64,000 bases of DNA from positions 4,795,001 to 4,859,000 of the forward strand of contig NC_092471.1 of NCBI RefSeq assembly GCF_047495875.1. Direction: 5' to 3'. Both the position numbers and the translations under genes were made by a program. Of the stretch, positions 1 to 11,275 are shown in pieces. Origin of the DNA: Pithys albifrons albifrons (taxonomy: Eukaryota > Chordata > Aves > Passeriformes > Thamnophilidae). Every line of letters begins with the position of its first letter. The first letter of the stretch is position 1. The notes beneath the pieces were generated by a model. It saw only the letters and a program-made list of their open reading frames with translations, was not told the DNA's origin and searched no databases.

Positions 1-2269
1 TTGAAAATAATGGCTTTCAGGGGCTCTGTATGTTAATGTTGTTGAGAGGGAACTCTGACAGCAATTGGAGTAGTGCACAAAAAAGGAGGAATTTAAACAT
101 ACCATTCTATTTCAGCCACTGTGCACATCACAGTTTTCAACACAGAAGGAAAGAGATATTAAAGAGGCTTAAAAATGAAGCCTTTAAGTGAGAAGCAGCT
201 TTTGGGGATACCATAAAGTAACAACTGGAAAGATCCCATTGAATGGAATGGAATGCAGCAAGAGAAATGAAAGTCTATGACTATATGGATAAATAGAAAT
301 GAAATGAAAGTTCCTTGGGCTGTGCTGCTCAGGAACAGCATTCCAGCATTCTGAAGCTGCAGAGTCAACACAAAGACCCTAACTGACTTTGAGCTGTGGC
401 TTGATCAGTTTATTTTACAATCCCTTTCCTATGCCTGACTGCACCAGTAGGGAACTGGATTCAGTCATGCAGCGTTTTCCTTCCAGTACTCTTCCCTGCT
501 AAGAGTTATAAATAATATCTTAAATGCTTGTATTGTTTAACTAAAAAAAAATGAAAAAATCAGAGGAGTGATTTTTCTAGTTAGCTGGAGCCCTTATGCT
601 GGTACAGAAGGAAGGAGGCTTTGCCAAGCCAAGGCAAGTATATAATTTGCAGTGACTGCACTTCGAGTGCACCTGCACAGAGATGCCCAAGGAACTCTCT
701 GATGAATGGACAAGTTCATCACAAAATGCACAGAGAGGAAATAGCTGATCCCAGCTGTGCACATGCTTTTTGAACAAGAATATTTTGGCATAATCCCGCA
801 GAGATTAACACTGATACATAAGGATGTAAGGGCACTTTGTACAATGGGATGGCTCTTTTTCCTTAAATATAGATTAAACAGTTTCACAAAACCATTTAAA
901 GGCATTCTGACTCCACATGTCTCCATGCATGTGGAACTAGTCACAGGCAGACTTGTGTTCAGACAACCCATATGTAATATCTGCCTCCTGGTCTGAGACT
1001 TTATGTTGTGATCAGCAAATTAAGAGCTCAGTTTTGCTTCTGGAGCAATCAGCTGGATAAATATCTCCACTGCTGGTTCACAGTTCAGAGGGTGGTGATG
1101 CACAGTTAAGTCTGGGAGAGGAAATAAAGCTACACCTTAAACTTAATTTTCTGTAAATACAGAGTTGTATTTTTACTCACATCTATTTTATTTATCCCTT
1201 TTCAATAAAAATGGAGCTGGAGTGCTCTTACTCTTGCAAATGGTTCTTAAGGACTAAATTTTGCCAAAATGATGTTTTTTGCTAATGTTTGAAATCTTTT
1301 CTCCACTGACATGCTGAAATCATCTACATTTATTATCTAAACCCAGGATGAGTCTTTCCTTTTATGGTGACTTGAATAACCATAAAGAGCACTTAGGTAT
1401 GAAAGAAAGAGTAAAATGCAGATAATTGGTGCTTATATTTGTTAGTGAGTTAGAAAATTAAGAAAATAAATATGTTCATGATCATCACTGTTACTTTTAT
1501 TACCAAGATTAAAAAGTTTCTACATTTTATTTTCTTCTGTGGTCTTTTTGGTCGTTTGGTTTCATTATTTTTTGGTTTGGATTTGCTTGTTTGTTTTTGT
1601 TTAGGAGGGTGTTTGCTAGTGGGTTTTTTTCTTTGTTATTTTTTCTAATTCATTTTCTCTTTTAAACCAAGTTGACTATTTTTAATATGGGTGTGCAGGG
1701 AGTAACTAGAAAGCCAACTATGAAAAACTACTAAAAGTTCACTTTATTCTAAGATACAAATTCTGCTGCTATAAATCCAACAACATAAATATTCAGATAC
1801 TTCCAATGAGTCTTGAGCTGGGCAAAATTTTATCTCTTAGCTCATTACTTAGATTATACATTTTAAAGTCTTTTAAATTAACAAAATAAATAAAGATCTG
1901 GTCTTCCCCATTGTAATTTATTACAGTCCTCTTCTAAAATGCCATATCATTAGGTTGGATTATACCAGCATCCAGCTTGGATCTTACAAATACACTTTTA
2001 ATTAATCACACTGTTTGGGGTTTTTTCCCCTGGTGAACTTCAAAGGTTTATCTAAAACACTGTAATCCAGAAATGCTTCCATGTCACATCATAAAGCTAA
2101 TAACCTTGCTAACCACTTAGTCGCTGACAGAACACACTGTCCTCCTTTGCAGAATGTGAAGAATTTAGAATTTGAAAGGAAAAAAAAAAAGCCTTTAATA
2201 AGGTGCAAAGCACAATTTTTGAAAAAAGCTTCATCACCTAGATACACTCAGACAATAGCCTTCACTCCT
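1..2269. other. Unannotated AT-rich stretch, no gene recognised
   Basis: I see no gene here. The open frames present are short (the largest is 125 codons at 594-971, minus strand) and lack any recognisable domain. A short run of GGAAT-type units sits at about 241-256. A T-rich, TTTG-containing low-complexity tract lies at about 1540-1640. The rest is unique-looking AT-rich sequence. Confidence 0.6.
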
Positions 2270-2420
2270 CTAAAACCAGTCTAATTAAATACAGCTGGAG
2301 ATGGCACAAAAGAATTCCATTAATTAATTGGCAACCTGCTGACACTAATTAAGCTATGAAAATTCAACTCCCTCACAGCAGATTTGGAACATTAGTCCGT
2401 TACATTTGTTGGGAAGTTTG
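2270..2420. promoter_or_regulatory. Candidate conserved non-coding element with clustered TAATTA sites
   Basis: Three to four homeodomain core sites (TAATTA) fall within about 70 bp, at 2282-2287, 2321-2326 and 2346-2351, with a further overlapping TTAATT beside the second. They are interspersed with less AT-rich sequence, including an E-box-like CAGCTG. Clusters of this kind are typical of vertebrate developmental enhancers, but they also arise by chance in AT-rich DNA. No conservation test was possible, so the call rests on composition and motif spacing only. Confidence 0.22.
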
Positions 2421-5339
2421 CCTTGAGTCTCTAACACAATCAGAAAAGAGAAAATGAACTTTGTGGTTAGCATTTGTGGGAACAAAATGACCCATTATTG
2501 GAAAAATTAGAAATCAAACCTTGCACAAAGAAATGCCACAAAGCTCTTCCTGATAAATTCTCTCACAAGGGGGGATCAAGGGCTCCACTCCCACAGTCTG
2601 GTTCTTACTCTGGAGGCAACAATCCCCAAACACCGAGAGCACAGGGGAGGGTGAGCACCTTCATCCAGCCTTCTGCAACACCCTCTGAAGGTGCCTCAAA
2701 GCTTCTCTTCAGCCACCTACCACTCAAGGTTTCCTGCACTGACAGAAAACACACCAGCTCTTTTACTTGTATTCTAAAGGTCATCTAAAGCATCCAATGA
2801 GACCTCGTTTAACATTTGAACACTTAATTACACTGTAACAAGGAAGATTTCTCATTTAATGTCCCAAGACCTACTGGCAATGAGTGGCTCTGCTATTATC
2901 TGAGTGGACACTAATGAAGACCATCTGGTGCTCCTTCCCTTTCCAAAAACCCAGACCCACCTCATGTGTGAGGTTTCCATGTCGTGTTGGAAATGTGCTG
3001 ACTCTGATCTTTATCCACAGTGTTTCCTAAGGATCTAGGCATTATATAGAATAAAAATATTGTCTACTTTTCTTTAATTCCTAACCCTTATAGTGCTGCA
3101 AGGTCCATAAGAACCAGCGAGCAACTAATATATTTTAAAATAAAGTAAATAAGTTGCTATAGAAAAGCAGAATATAACTTCTCTGCTAGGGTTTTATTTT
3201 AGTTTTCTTTTCCACACAACACTTAACAATTAAATCACATAGCCTTTGAATGATACAGTACAGCACCATTTGCCCACCTCACCATATTTTCAAAAATCTA
3301 ATTAATTGGAAGCTGGCAATTAATTTTGAATCTACAAGAAAGCATTTTTCTAAAACAATTTTATAAGAATTGATTTATATAAAGGTTCTGAAACCTAATA
3401 TGCTTTCAATTCTGAAATTCTCAATCAGTACCTGGCAAATCAGCCAAGAATGTGGCCATCTCATGTTAATGAATGGCTCCTTGGTTAAATGCAAAAATCT
3501 TAAAAAAATTAAAATAATTTTTAAAAAGGAGGCACATATGTACTAGTTCACATCCTCCCCTCCAAACAGCCACCCACTGCTCTATGATCTTCCTATTGAA
3601 GATCAATGTAAAGTCAAGTAAAATTGCCCCTTTCTCGGCAGGTTGAGCTGACTCATGTGAGTCTCAAGGCTGGCAGGAGCTGCAGAGCTGCACCTGAACC
3701 CTTCCTGAAATGCTTTCTCTTATGGCTGAGCTAACCCAAAAGGGGAAAAGAAGAGCACATGCCTAAAAGTTTCTTGAACTGTTGCCAACAGGCAATAATC
3801 AGGTGCTGAAAAATAATAGAAGTCCCATTGCCTCAATTACTGTGCAAAAAATTAGTGAGACATGAACAAGTTCAGCACCACCAGAATGAGTCTCTTTACA
3901 ATGTGCTGGTCACAATACAGAAAATATAATAAAGAATATAATAAAGAATATTTGCTTTCCATTAAGGGTGAAATAGAACTATGTTAAGCTGTGTACAAGT
4001 CCTACTTCTAGACTTTATTATACTCTCATTTACTACAGTCATAGCTGTAATATTTCATCCTAGGATTAGAGGGCTGCTGACAATATGTTGGATAATGCAT
4101 TTGATTAATAGATGAACTAAAGTACAATGTTGGCTTCTATCCCACAGTTTTCACAAGGAGGCTTCCATTTTTCAACCTCATGTTATACTACTTTGGGAAC
4201 ATCTTCAAAATGCTGTGAAGTCAAACTGGCAGCAAAGTCATCATGACAAAAGATAACATTGAGATTATCAAGTGCATCAGAATCTACTTTGAGGTGTTAC
4301 TTGGGTACAAAACAAGGTCAGACAAGATCAAAGGGGTAAGACCATTCTAGAGACTGATATACACATTTAATATTTGATTATTTTTCAAGAAAGACTCAGA
4401 ATTAACTCCAGAATTACGTTTTTTGCAAGTATTTATTTATAGAAAAATAGTAAAAAATGAGTGATTAAGGGAGAATGGCTATTGAGCAAGAGGATACTCT
4501 CAGATAAGGATTGGGAAAAAGGACTGTTTAATGCAGCACAGGACAGTGTCTCACTCTGAGAAGAGTCCTCATAATAACATGCAGAGTCATCTTCCAGGTA
4601 ACTGGAAATTTCTAACTACCACTTTCACAAAACTACCAAAAAAAAAAAAAAAAAAGAGAAGGGTAAAGAAGAGAGGCAAAAAAACAACAGCAGTATCTTA
4701 TTTAATAAAACTCTTTTACTCTATTGTAATTTAAAAAAAAATACTTGGATATTACATACAAGTAAATACTAACAGTCAAAAGTAGCAAGATCTTCAATTG
4801 GGGACTGAATCCTTCAGTTATCATGAAGACAACAAAATGAAACCTGAGACAATGAAGGTTATATTGACAATAGAAAGGAAAAAAGTTCAAGCCATGCCTG
4901 GGGCATGAAATGGAGAGCAAAAGTTGAAGGAAAAAAATCATGAAAGATGCATGACTATCAGATTCACATGTATTACTGTTAAGTGCATTCATTAAATGAT
5001 CATAAAGGATATATGGCATAAAAATGAAAGAGAAGAGCACAGTCTCTAATAGAACCTGATAATTTCAGAATGTGAAAAGCAGCAGACCATGACAACAATT
5101 TAAACTAAGAACACTAAATCTTGCATTCCAGCTTCTACTGCAAGTAAAGGGGAAAAAAAAATCACACAGTAAATGATAGAAGTGACAAAAGAAAATATGA
5201 GATCAAATTTTAAGGCTGCACTGGTATGGCACACAATGAAGCAATCATTGGTTTTGAAAGCATCACAGAAGTATCTGGCCATTAACCATGTTGAGAAATG
5301 CATTTGCTCTGAATGTCCACACAGTGCAGATCCCCTGAA
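2421..5339. other. Unannotated AT-rich stretch, no gene recognised
   Basis: No supported gene. It contains a perfect tandem duplication of a 12-bp unit (AATATAATAAAG at 3923-3934 and 3935-3946). A poly-A tract of 18 bases lies at 4638-4655 and further TAATTA cores at about 3299-3320. The 104-codon frame at 2474-2788 (+) and the 112-codon frame at 4702-5040 (-) carry no motif I recognise and are treated as chance. Confidence 0.6.
4638..4655 (+). repeat. Poly-A tract (18 A)
   Basis: An uninterrupted run of 18 adenines is followed by a purine-rich A/G stretch to about 4684. It could be the decayed tail of a retroposed copy, but no source transcript is recognisable upstream, so it is listed only as a simple repeat. 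Confidence 0.9.
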
Positions 5340-5565
5340 AACACATACCCGGTAAATGAGTCGCTCTGATCGTGACCAGGGCGTTTGGCCTTTGAAGCCC
5401 TTTATATTCCACTGTGGTTTTAATCATCTGTATTATTTCACATAACGGGCTAGAACAGTTCCTTTGGCCAGGGTTTTGACACCTCTGCATGAGACTGTGT
5501 TTAACACCTCCTCACTTGGTGTACATATGCTAATCGTTGTTGTTTTGCACCTGCTTTCTCCTTTC
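5340..5565. promoter_or_regulatory. Candidate enhancer or conserved non-coding block with retained CpGs
   Basis: Four CpG dinucleotides occur within 34 bp (5350, 5362, 5371, 5382), with two more at 5446 and 5534. The surrounding kilobases are CpG-poor, as expected for methylated vertebrate DNA. The block also contains a RUNX-type TGTGGTTT (5413-5420), a TAATCA core directly after it, a SOX-like run of TTG/TTT around 5533-5546 and an E-box CACCTG (5548-5553). Retained CpGs together with dense factor motifs suggest purifying selection. This is inference from composition; alignment with other birds would decide it. Confidence 0.3.
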
Positions 5566-7365
5566 CTGCTGTTCAGACACAACACACAACCACCACAACT
5601 CTGCTTTTTTACTATTTTCCAGAATTAATCAGATCTTTTGAAAATGCAGCAAAGAAAATCCAGTCCCCACCTCAAGGAGAGCAGTAAAATGGCTGAAGTA
5701 CTTACTTTTTCCCCCACTGGTTTTGTTTATATACTAAGAAAAGAGCAAGTCAGGTATGGAGACTGGAAAGGGACTGAGTCCTCATCAGCTTTGCAACTTC
5801 TTGTCCACCAGTTTCCACACCATACACACACTGGGGCTCTTACCAACCCATCACAGTCCTTACCTGAGCATACTTCATTGTAAAATAATTCTCAGTTTAA
5901 GCACAAACTTCCCATGAGTTTTCAATCAAAGCATTTAGCCATTAGTACTCTATGCCACTGAGTAGGTGATGAAGCCAAGAAGGATTTCTCAAATGGCAGT
6001 TTCCACACCTCTGTCTGGATTTTCAAGGTCTTAGCAGAGTTTAAAACTCACTCTCATCATCTCATTGTTGTTTTGAGTTTCTTCTTGGAAAGTAATTGAA
6101 GGGTGTGAGCAAATGGAGAGAAAACGTTAGAATTTCAGATAGGAATTTATGCAGAGCTTTTGATCAGAGAATTGAAAGATAATGATAGAACTTCAGGGGG
6201 AAAGGATTGTGTTCCTGAGTTTACTCTTTCCTTCAAAACATGAGTGGAAGGCCTGCCTAGTGGGAGTGAAAAGGAAACAATAAGAATACAGTGAATGACT
6301 TTAATATGAAAATCCTCTTGAACATTCCCATGATACACACTTGAATTCTAGTACTGAAATATTTGTCAATACTAAAGGAATACTGATGATCTCTCTCATA
6401 TCTCTGTAGTCCAATGCAGTAAGATCTTTGCAATGAATTTTGAAGTATGTGGTCTTACATATTCCATCTTATGAAATAAAGTCTGCATTTTCATAAAGTT
6501 TGATTGACATTGATGGATGCAGTCGTAGTATCACAGAGAAAGGAGAATATTAAAACAATGAGCATTGGGGAGTTGGTCTCTCCTGTGTTCTCTCTTCTGT
6601 TACCAACCAATGGTAATGCCTCAGATTTAGGCATCTCATCTAATATTTTTATTCAAAGAAAATCCCCATGAGTGGACCTTCAAAATATCAAACAACACAA
6701 GGAAACCTTCTCCCATTTACTTGTAGTCAAGTAAAGTAGATCCCAGTCTGTGACAAAGGAGCTCACCATTCACCTTCTGTAAAACTAGCACAGGAGAGCT
6801 CACAGAATGTGTGGCCTTTGATTACAGAATTCAAAACAAACAAACAAATGAACAAAACCTTTTAAAGCACACCGAAATAGGAGAGATAAATGGTCTAATT
6901 CATGCCAGCCAACTTTCTGTTTTCACAAAGGCAGTTAGTGGAGAAGAATCAATAAGACCAATGGAATTTAAAGCTTAATACTTTCAATAAAACCCAGGCA
7001 ACTCCACAGACTGTACTGACAAGTCCCATCTCAGTGCAAAGGGGGGTTGTGAGTAACAGCTTAGATGTAGAAACTTCAGTGCAAGCACCTGACATTTATT
7101 CAGTTGAATCATACCCAAGAAGTCCTTAAAAGTCCTTATCTACCAACTCCTTACTGTCTAACAAAGTACCTAAGAGATTTCCAGATATGAGAGAGTGTAA
7201 GATTCAAGTTTAGTAACATCTGGCAATAACTACAACTAATCTTAGTAGAGATCTCCACATATAGAAAATGGCTTGAACCAGCTCACATAGTGATCAAGAG
7301 TATTTTCAATGCATTGCACTGCTCAGTTACTGCTTGGGTATTTATTGTCACAAGGACACTCGAGC
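5566..7365. other. Unannotated stretch, no gene recognised
   Basis: Nothing identifiable apart from a short AAAC/AAC low-complexity run at about 6833-6858. Open frames are at most 81 codons (5638-5883, +) and show no family resemblance. Confidence 0.6.
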
Positions 7366-7515
7366 AATGGCAGCTTGAGGCTGCTCAGAGAGGTAGTGGG
7401 AGCTTTCCAAGGACAGACTGAATGAAGTCCTGAGCTCATTGTTGATCCTGCTTAGAGCACGAGGCTGGACTAGATGACATCCTGATGTCCCTTGTAACCC
7501 AAGTTGTCCTTTGGA
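7366..7515 (+). mobile_element. CR1 LINE 3'-end fragment (sense)
   Basis: This is the decayed 3' part of an avian CR1 non-LTR retrotransposon in plus orientation. Recognisable consensus segments in order are a 'ggctgctcagagaggtagtgg' region (7379-7399), which corresponds to the stretch near the end of ORF2. Next comes an 'aagtcctgagc' segment (about 7425-7435). The 'ggctggactagatgac' segment (7472-7487) and a 'tgatgtcccttgtaaccc' segment (about 7483-7500) correspond to the 3' UTR. The terminal ATTCTRTG-type octamers are not clear, so the 3' boundary is approximate. CR1 copies are typically truncated at the 5' end, as here. Substitutions are many, so this is an old insertion. Confidence 0.8.
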
Positions 7516-10500
7516 TCCATATTCCTAATCCATAAAAAATTCTGAGTTCTCTTTGTCATAGCTTTCTTATGGATTATTTTTTGTACTAAATACTGATAAG
7601 TCCTCAAATTAATTTTAAAAGGTAGACAACAACTATGGAAGCAGAATAATACATTGCAAAATCTTGCCTTCATAAAATCATAGACTGTGCTCTTGAGAGA
7701 TGTTTACATTGTTTTATTCATTAATTAGGAATGTCTGCTTCAGATACTAAGATATTTTAGAACTCAGAGCAAAAGAAGAATGACATCAGTGCTTCAGGCT
7801 CTGCTGCTTGAGCTTTCAAGACAACCTGAAGCATAATTTTGCTTCATGTTGTAAACAGGTCTAGAGCCAAATTCAGCACTCCCTGCTGAGCTAGTCTGGA
7901 TATCACATGTAGCTGTGGCATAAAAATGTATAAAAGAACAGAAATTTGACCAATTTAATTTGAAGAACAGAATACATTGTATAAAGCTTTCCAGCTCCTT
8001 GACATTGAAAATAATGGTGTCTGACAGTTCTAGGGTTAAGTAGCCACTCATTCAGCACAGCATCATTTATCTGCCAACAGTATGTGTCTCTTGTTGTTAC
8101 TTCAAAGAAAAAATTCAATAAAAATTTAAATAAAAACAGATCTGTCAGTATAAAGCTTTAATATTTTACACTAAACTCAATCTTTTTCCTTTGTAAAGTG
8201 CTTTCATACTTCCTGAACTTGTCCTGCAGTACACAATTCTCATTTTTTAAAAGAAAGAAATCATGAATCACCTTTAAACATCTACACTTTCCTGAAACAT
8301 TAACATTTATTTTTAATAGGCATCACTTTGAAACTGGCTTCACTAAGTGCTGTAGAATGCTAAAGAACTCTGTAGATTGAGAGAACTAAGAATATATATG
8401 TTAAGTACTTCAGCATCATTACATACAAGCAGGTTATGTGGTTAAGCTTTCATGATTCAGAATATACCAGTAATTATTTCATTTCTAAGCATAAATCTTT
8501 GCCTTCACATAGATGAAGTACAGAATTAATTCCAAACTCTGTCTCATATATTTGTTGTTACAGACTACAGGCTGCACTACAAATACACTTTGAAAGGAGT
8601 GAAACAAAGCATTCAGTTATTCAAGGCAATGTCCTCTCTATGTATTTTCGCCCAATTTTTTCTTTGCCTCCCACACACTTTATGAAATTAACAATTAAAT
8701 ACTGCAGCAACCACTGCCCATGTCAGACTTTTTGCTTTAAAGGTGTTAGATTTGAAAAATCAGTTTATGAGAGATAATTAATGTCTCTTCTGTAAGTGCA
8801 GATGGCAAGGTATAATCTCTCAATTTTAAGCTTTCTCCCACATATATTTTACTAATAAAATCATGACTCTTTTTAGAAGCCTCTCATACTATTTAGCAAG
8901 TCAGCTCTGGACTGTAACTACTTTGAGAAGAAAAGACGTGAGCCACTGGCCCCACGTAACAGATTCAGATTGTAACAACCTCCATAAAAACAATGTTTTT
9001 ACATTTGATTGCATACTCTAAAAGCAAAATTAACAACCTGCCAAAGCCAATATGCTCAAATAAAGAAAGGTTGTAAAATATGATCATAATTATGTATATG
9101 CAAACAGGCTCGCTTGTATTTGATTTTAAAAGTTTCTTCCAGCATCTATTTTCTATCCCAGTCACAAGTTTATAACCATGTTACAAATTACAGCAGTAAA
9201 ATTTTGTGAAGAAGATTATGATAAAATTGTCATTTCATATCAGCCTTACTGGGCAAAATATAGGCATTAACATGATAACAGCAATAATCTATTACCTTAT
9301 TTAAGCATCTTCATTATTTGAAATGATAGTTGCTCCACATTATTTGCCAAAATACGTTAAGAGGGTTTGAAAGTCATAAATCTCTGCCACTCTTTTCCTT
9401 ATACAAGCGTTAACTATAAAGTTCTATCATAAATTATGAAACAAAGGGGTTTAAGTCAACCCAATAATATTAAATCTGTTCTTTCGATAATAAAATCCAC
9501 GCAGCTGGGAGCTGTTCATTATTTATTTAGCTTCTGCAAACCAACACCTCTATTTGTTTCCTTGTAACTTCACTTCACTGTTTATCTTGCTTTCCCCAGA
9601 AGCAAACAAACCAAACAAACTGTAGCTGTACCTTCTCACTCCCATGTGTTGCACTATCCCCTGGATTAATCTCCCTGTGCCAGCCCATTTTGTCACTGTT
9701 TATCAATCCGTCACAGAACAGTCCAATGAACTTCTGTTTCTATCAATATCATCACTAAACATAATCTGTTTGAAATATCAAAATAACCTAAATGTGATAG
9801 CAGATACCCCTATGACAATACTGTTAATTATACAGATTTTTCATTTGTTAAATAGGTAATTTGATTTTCTGACAACTGGTTATGTGTCCCCACCCAACAG
9901 GAAAAACAAAAAACATCCCAAGTAAGTTACAATGGAATATAATCCCCACAGACAGCAGGGTCATGAATTTACTTCAGAAATACATCCTAAGTACATCCTG
10001 CACGACCAAACTGCCAAACAACCCTTCCATTACATTCCAGAACATGCCTGGGTTCAGCTGCAGGCTCTCTGTTACTGCACCCTGTGAGAACAGGCCACCT
10101 TCTGAAAGGCAAAAGGAGAAGGGTAAAGTAGATGAAAAAAAATTAAATTTACTCTAAAAATTGTAGGTGGTGGTACAGGAGATTCATTGGTAGAACTACA
10201 ATGAAAGACATTACCAGAACGAGGATGACACAAAAAGGACAGAACATGTGGATTTGGAGAAGGGGTGGAGGATGCCCTGTGTTTCTCAGGAGGCTTCTCT
10301 CTCACTTAGAGCCTGGCTCAGCTGATATTCTCTGGGCAGTCTGCAGTGCAGTCTCAGCCAGGAAGGATCTGACCCAACTAATACTGAAGAAGAAAGCCTT
10401 GCAGCCTGCAGAAGTGAGGGGCTGGAATTCCAGCAGTCAGCACAGCTACACCAGCTTTAAGGCTCACTTGTCAGAACAGAACAGGATCAGAACAGAACAG

Positions 10501-11184
10501 TGTTTAAAACAGAACAGAGCTTAAAATATTTGAGTCCCCTCAGGAAAGTGCAGTAATGAGGCAGTCTATCTATAACATCTAATTCCAAGCTCTAGGCATA
10601 CTGGAGAGCTCTGCTCACTCCCACAAGTCAAAGGACAGGAATAATCTCCTTCTCAAAAAGCCAGCAGAATTTCTGTAATGGAAATGAAGAAAATGAAACC
10701 AAGTGGCAGAAACTAAGTTCAGTTTTGCAAGTCCAAGGTGGGATATGAGACCCCATTTCCTACTGGCATGTGTCAGCAGCCACTGTGCATCTGGCATTTA
10801 TTAGTGACAACCAGTTTTACTCTGAAAGGAAAGCCTTGGCCTTCTGTTGGAGCATGAATTCACAAAGAGCTAAGGGTAGAGCTGGGAGGCTGCAAAATAA
10901 TTCAGTGAATCAGAAAGCCAAGGAAAATAATGGCCAGGACTCTAAAGTGCAGAAAGCAACAGCTGTACTCCAGATGTGGAAAGTATGAGTGAAAGGAGAG
11001 TCCTTAACTCACCCTTGATTAGATAGTTGCAGAAATGATGGTATGAAAGGTCATCTGCTTGCTCTTCTCAACACAGAAGCGCTGCTGTTCTGCAGTGGTA
11101 GGTTTCCATAAAGGTCAGGTGACATCCATGAAAGAAACCCTCAGGGACAGCAAGAGGTTCTGAAAAACTGCTTATCACAGGAGG
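7516..11184. other. Unannotated AT-rich stretch, no gene recognised
   Basis: No gene is supported. The 9440-9730 part is CNE-like by eye (TATC/GATA, homeodomain and Forkhead-like AAACAAAC runs), but I do not annotate it separately. Around 10471-10518 an irregular AGAAC-unit repeat is present. The 107-codon frame at 10201-10524 (+) runs through that repeat and is not a credible protein. Confidence 0.55.
10471..10518. repeat. Short irregular AGAAC-unit tandem repeat
   Basis: The pentamer-based unit CAGAACAGAACAG occurs twice, separated by a GATC/GAT spacer. It occurs a third time, shortened, after a TGTTTAAAA spacer. The array is too short and irregular to be called a minisatellite with confidence; it is probably slippage. 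Confidence 0.6.
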
Positions 11185-11275
11185 GACTGGAGAGGAGGTG
11201 TCTGGATGTGGCTCTTGAGGAAATGGTGCTGGGATGATCTGGAAGGTCTCTTATAACCTTGATGATTTTGGGAGT
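11185..11275 (+). mobile_element. CR1 LINE 3'-UTR fragment (sense), internally deleted
   Basis: The order of segments matches the CR1 3' region: 'gtgtctggatgtggctcttg' (11199-11218), then 'gatgatctggaaggtctctt' (11234-11253), then 'ataaccttgatgatttt' before the expected octamer tail. Compared with a typical CR1 3' end, the sequence between the 'gtggc-ctt' part and the 'gatgatct' part is shortened, which implies an internal deletion. The tail is diverged (TGATTTTGGG instead of ATTCTRTG repeats). Old, inactive copy. Confidence 0.7.

Noticed and set aside
3871..3890. REST/RE1-like half site TTCAGCACCACC
   Set aside because: Only the left half of the consensus matches; the right half does not, so specific binding is doubtful.
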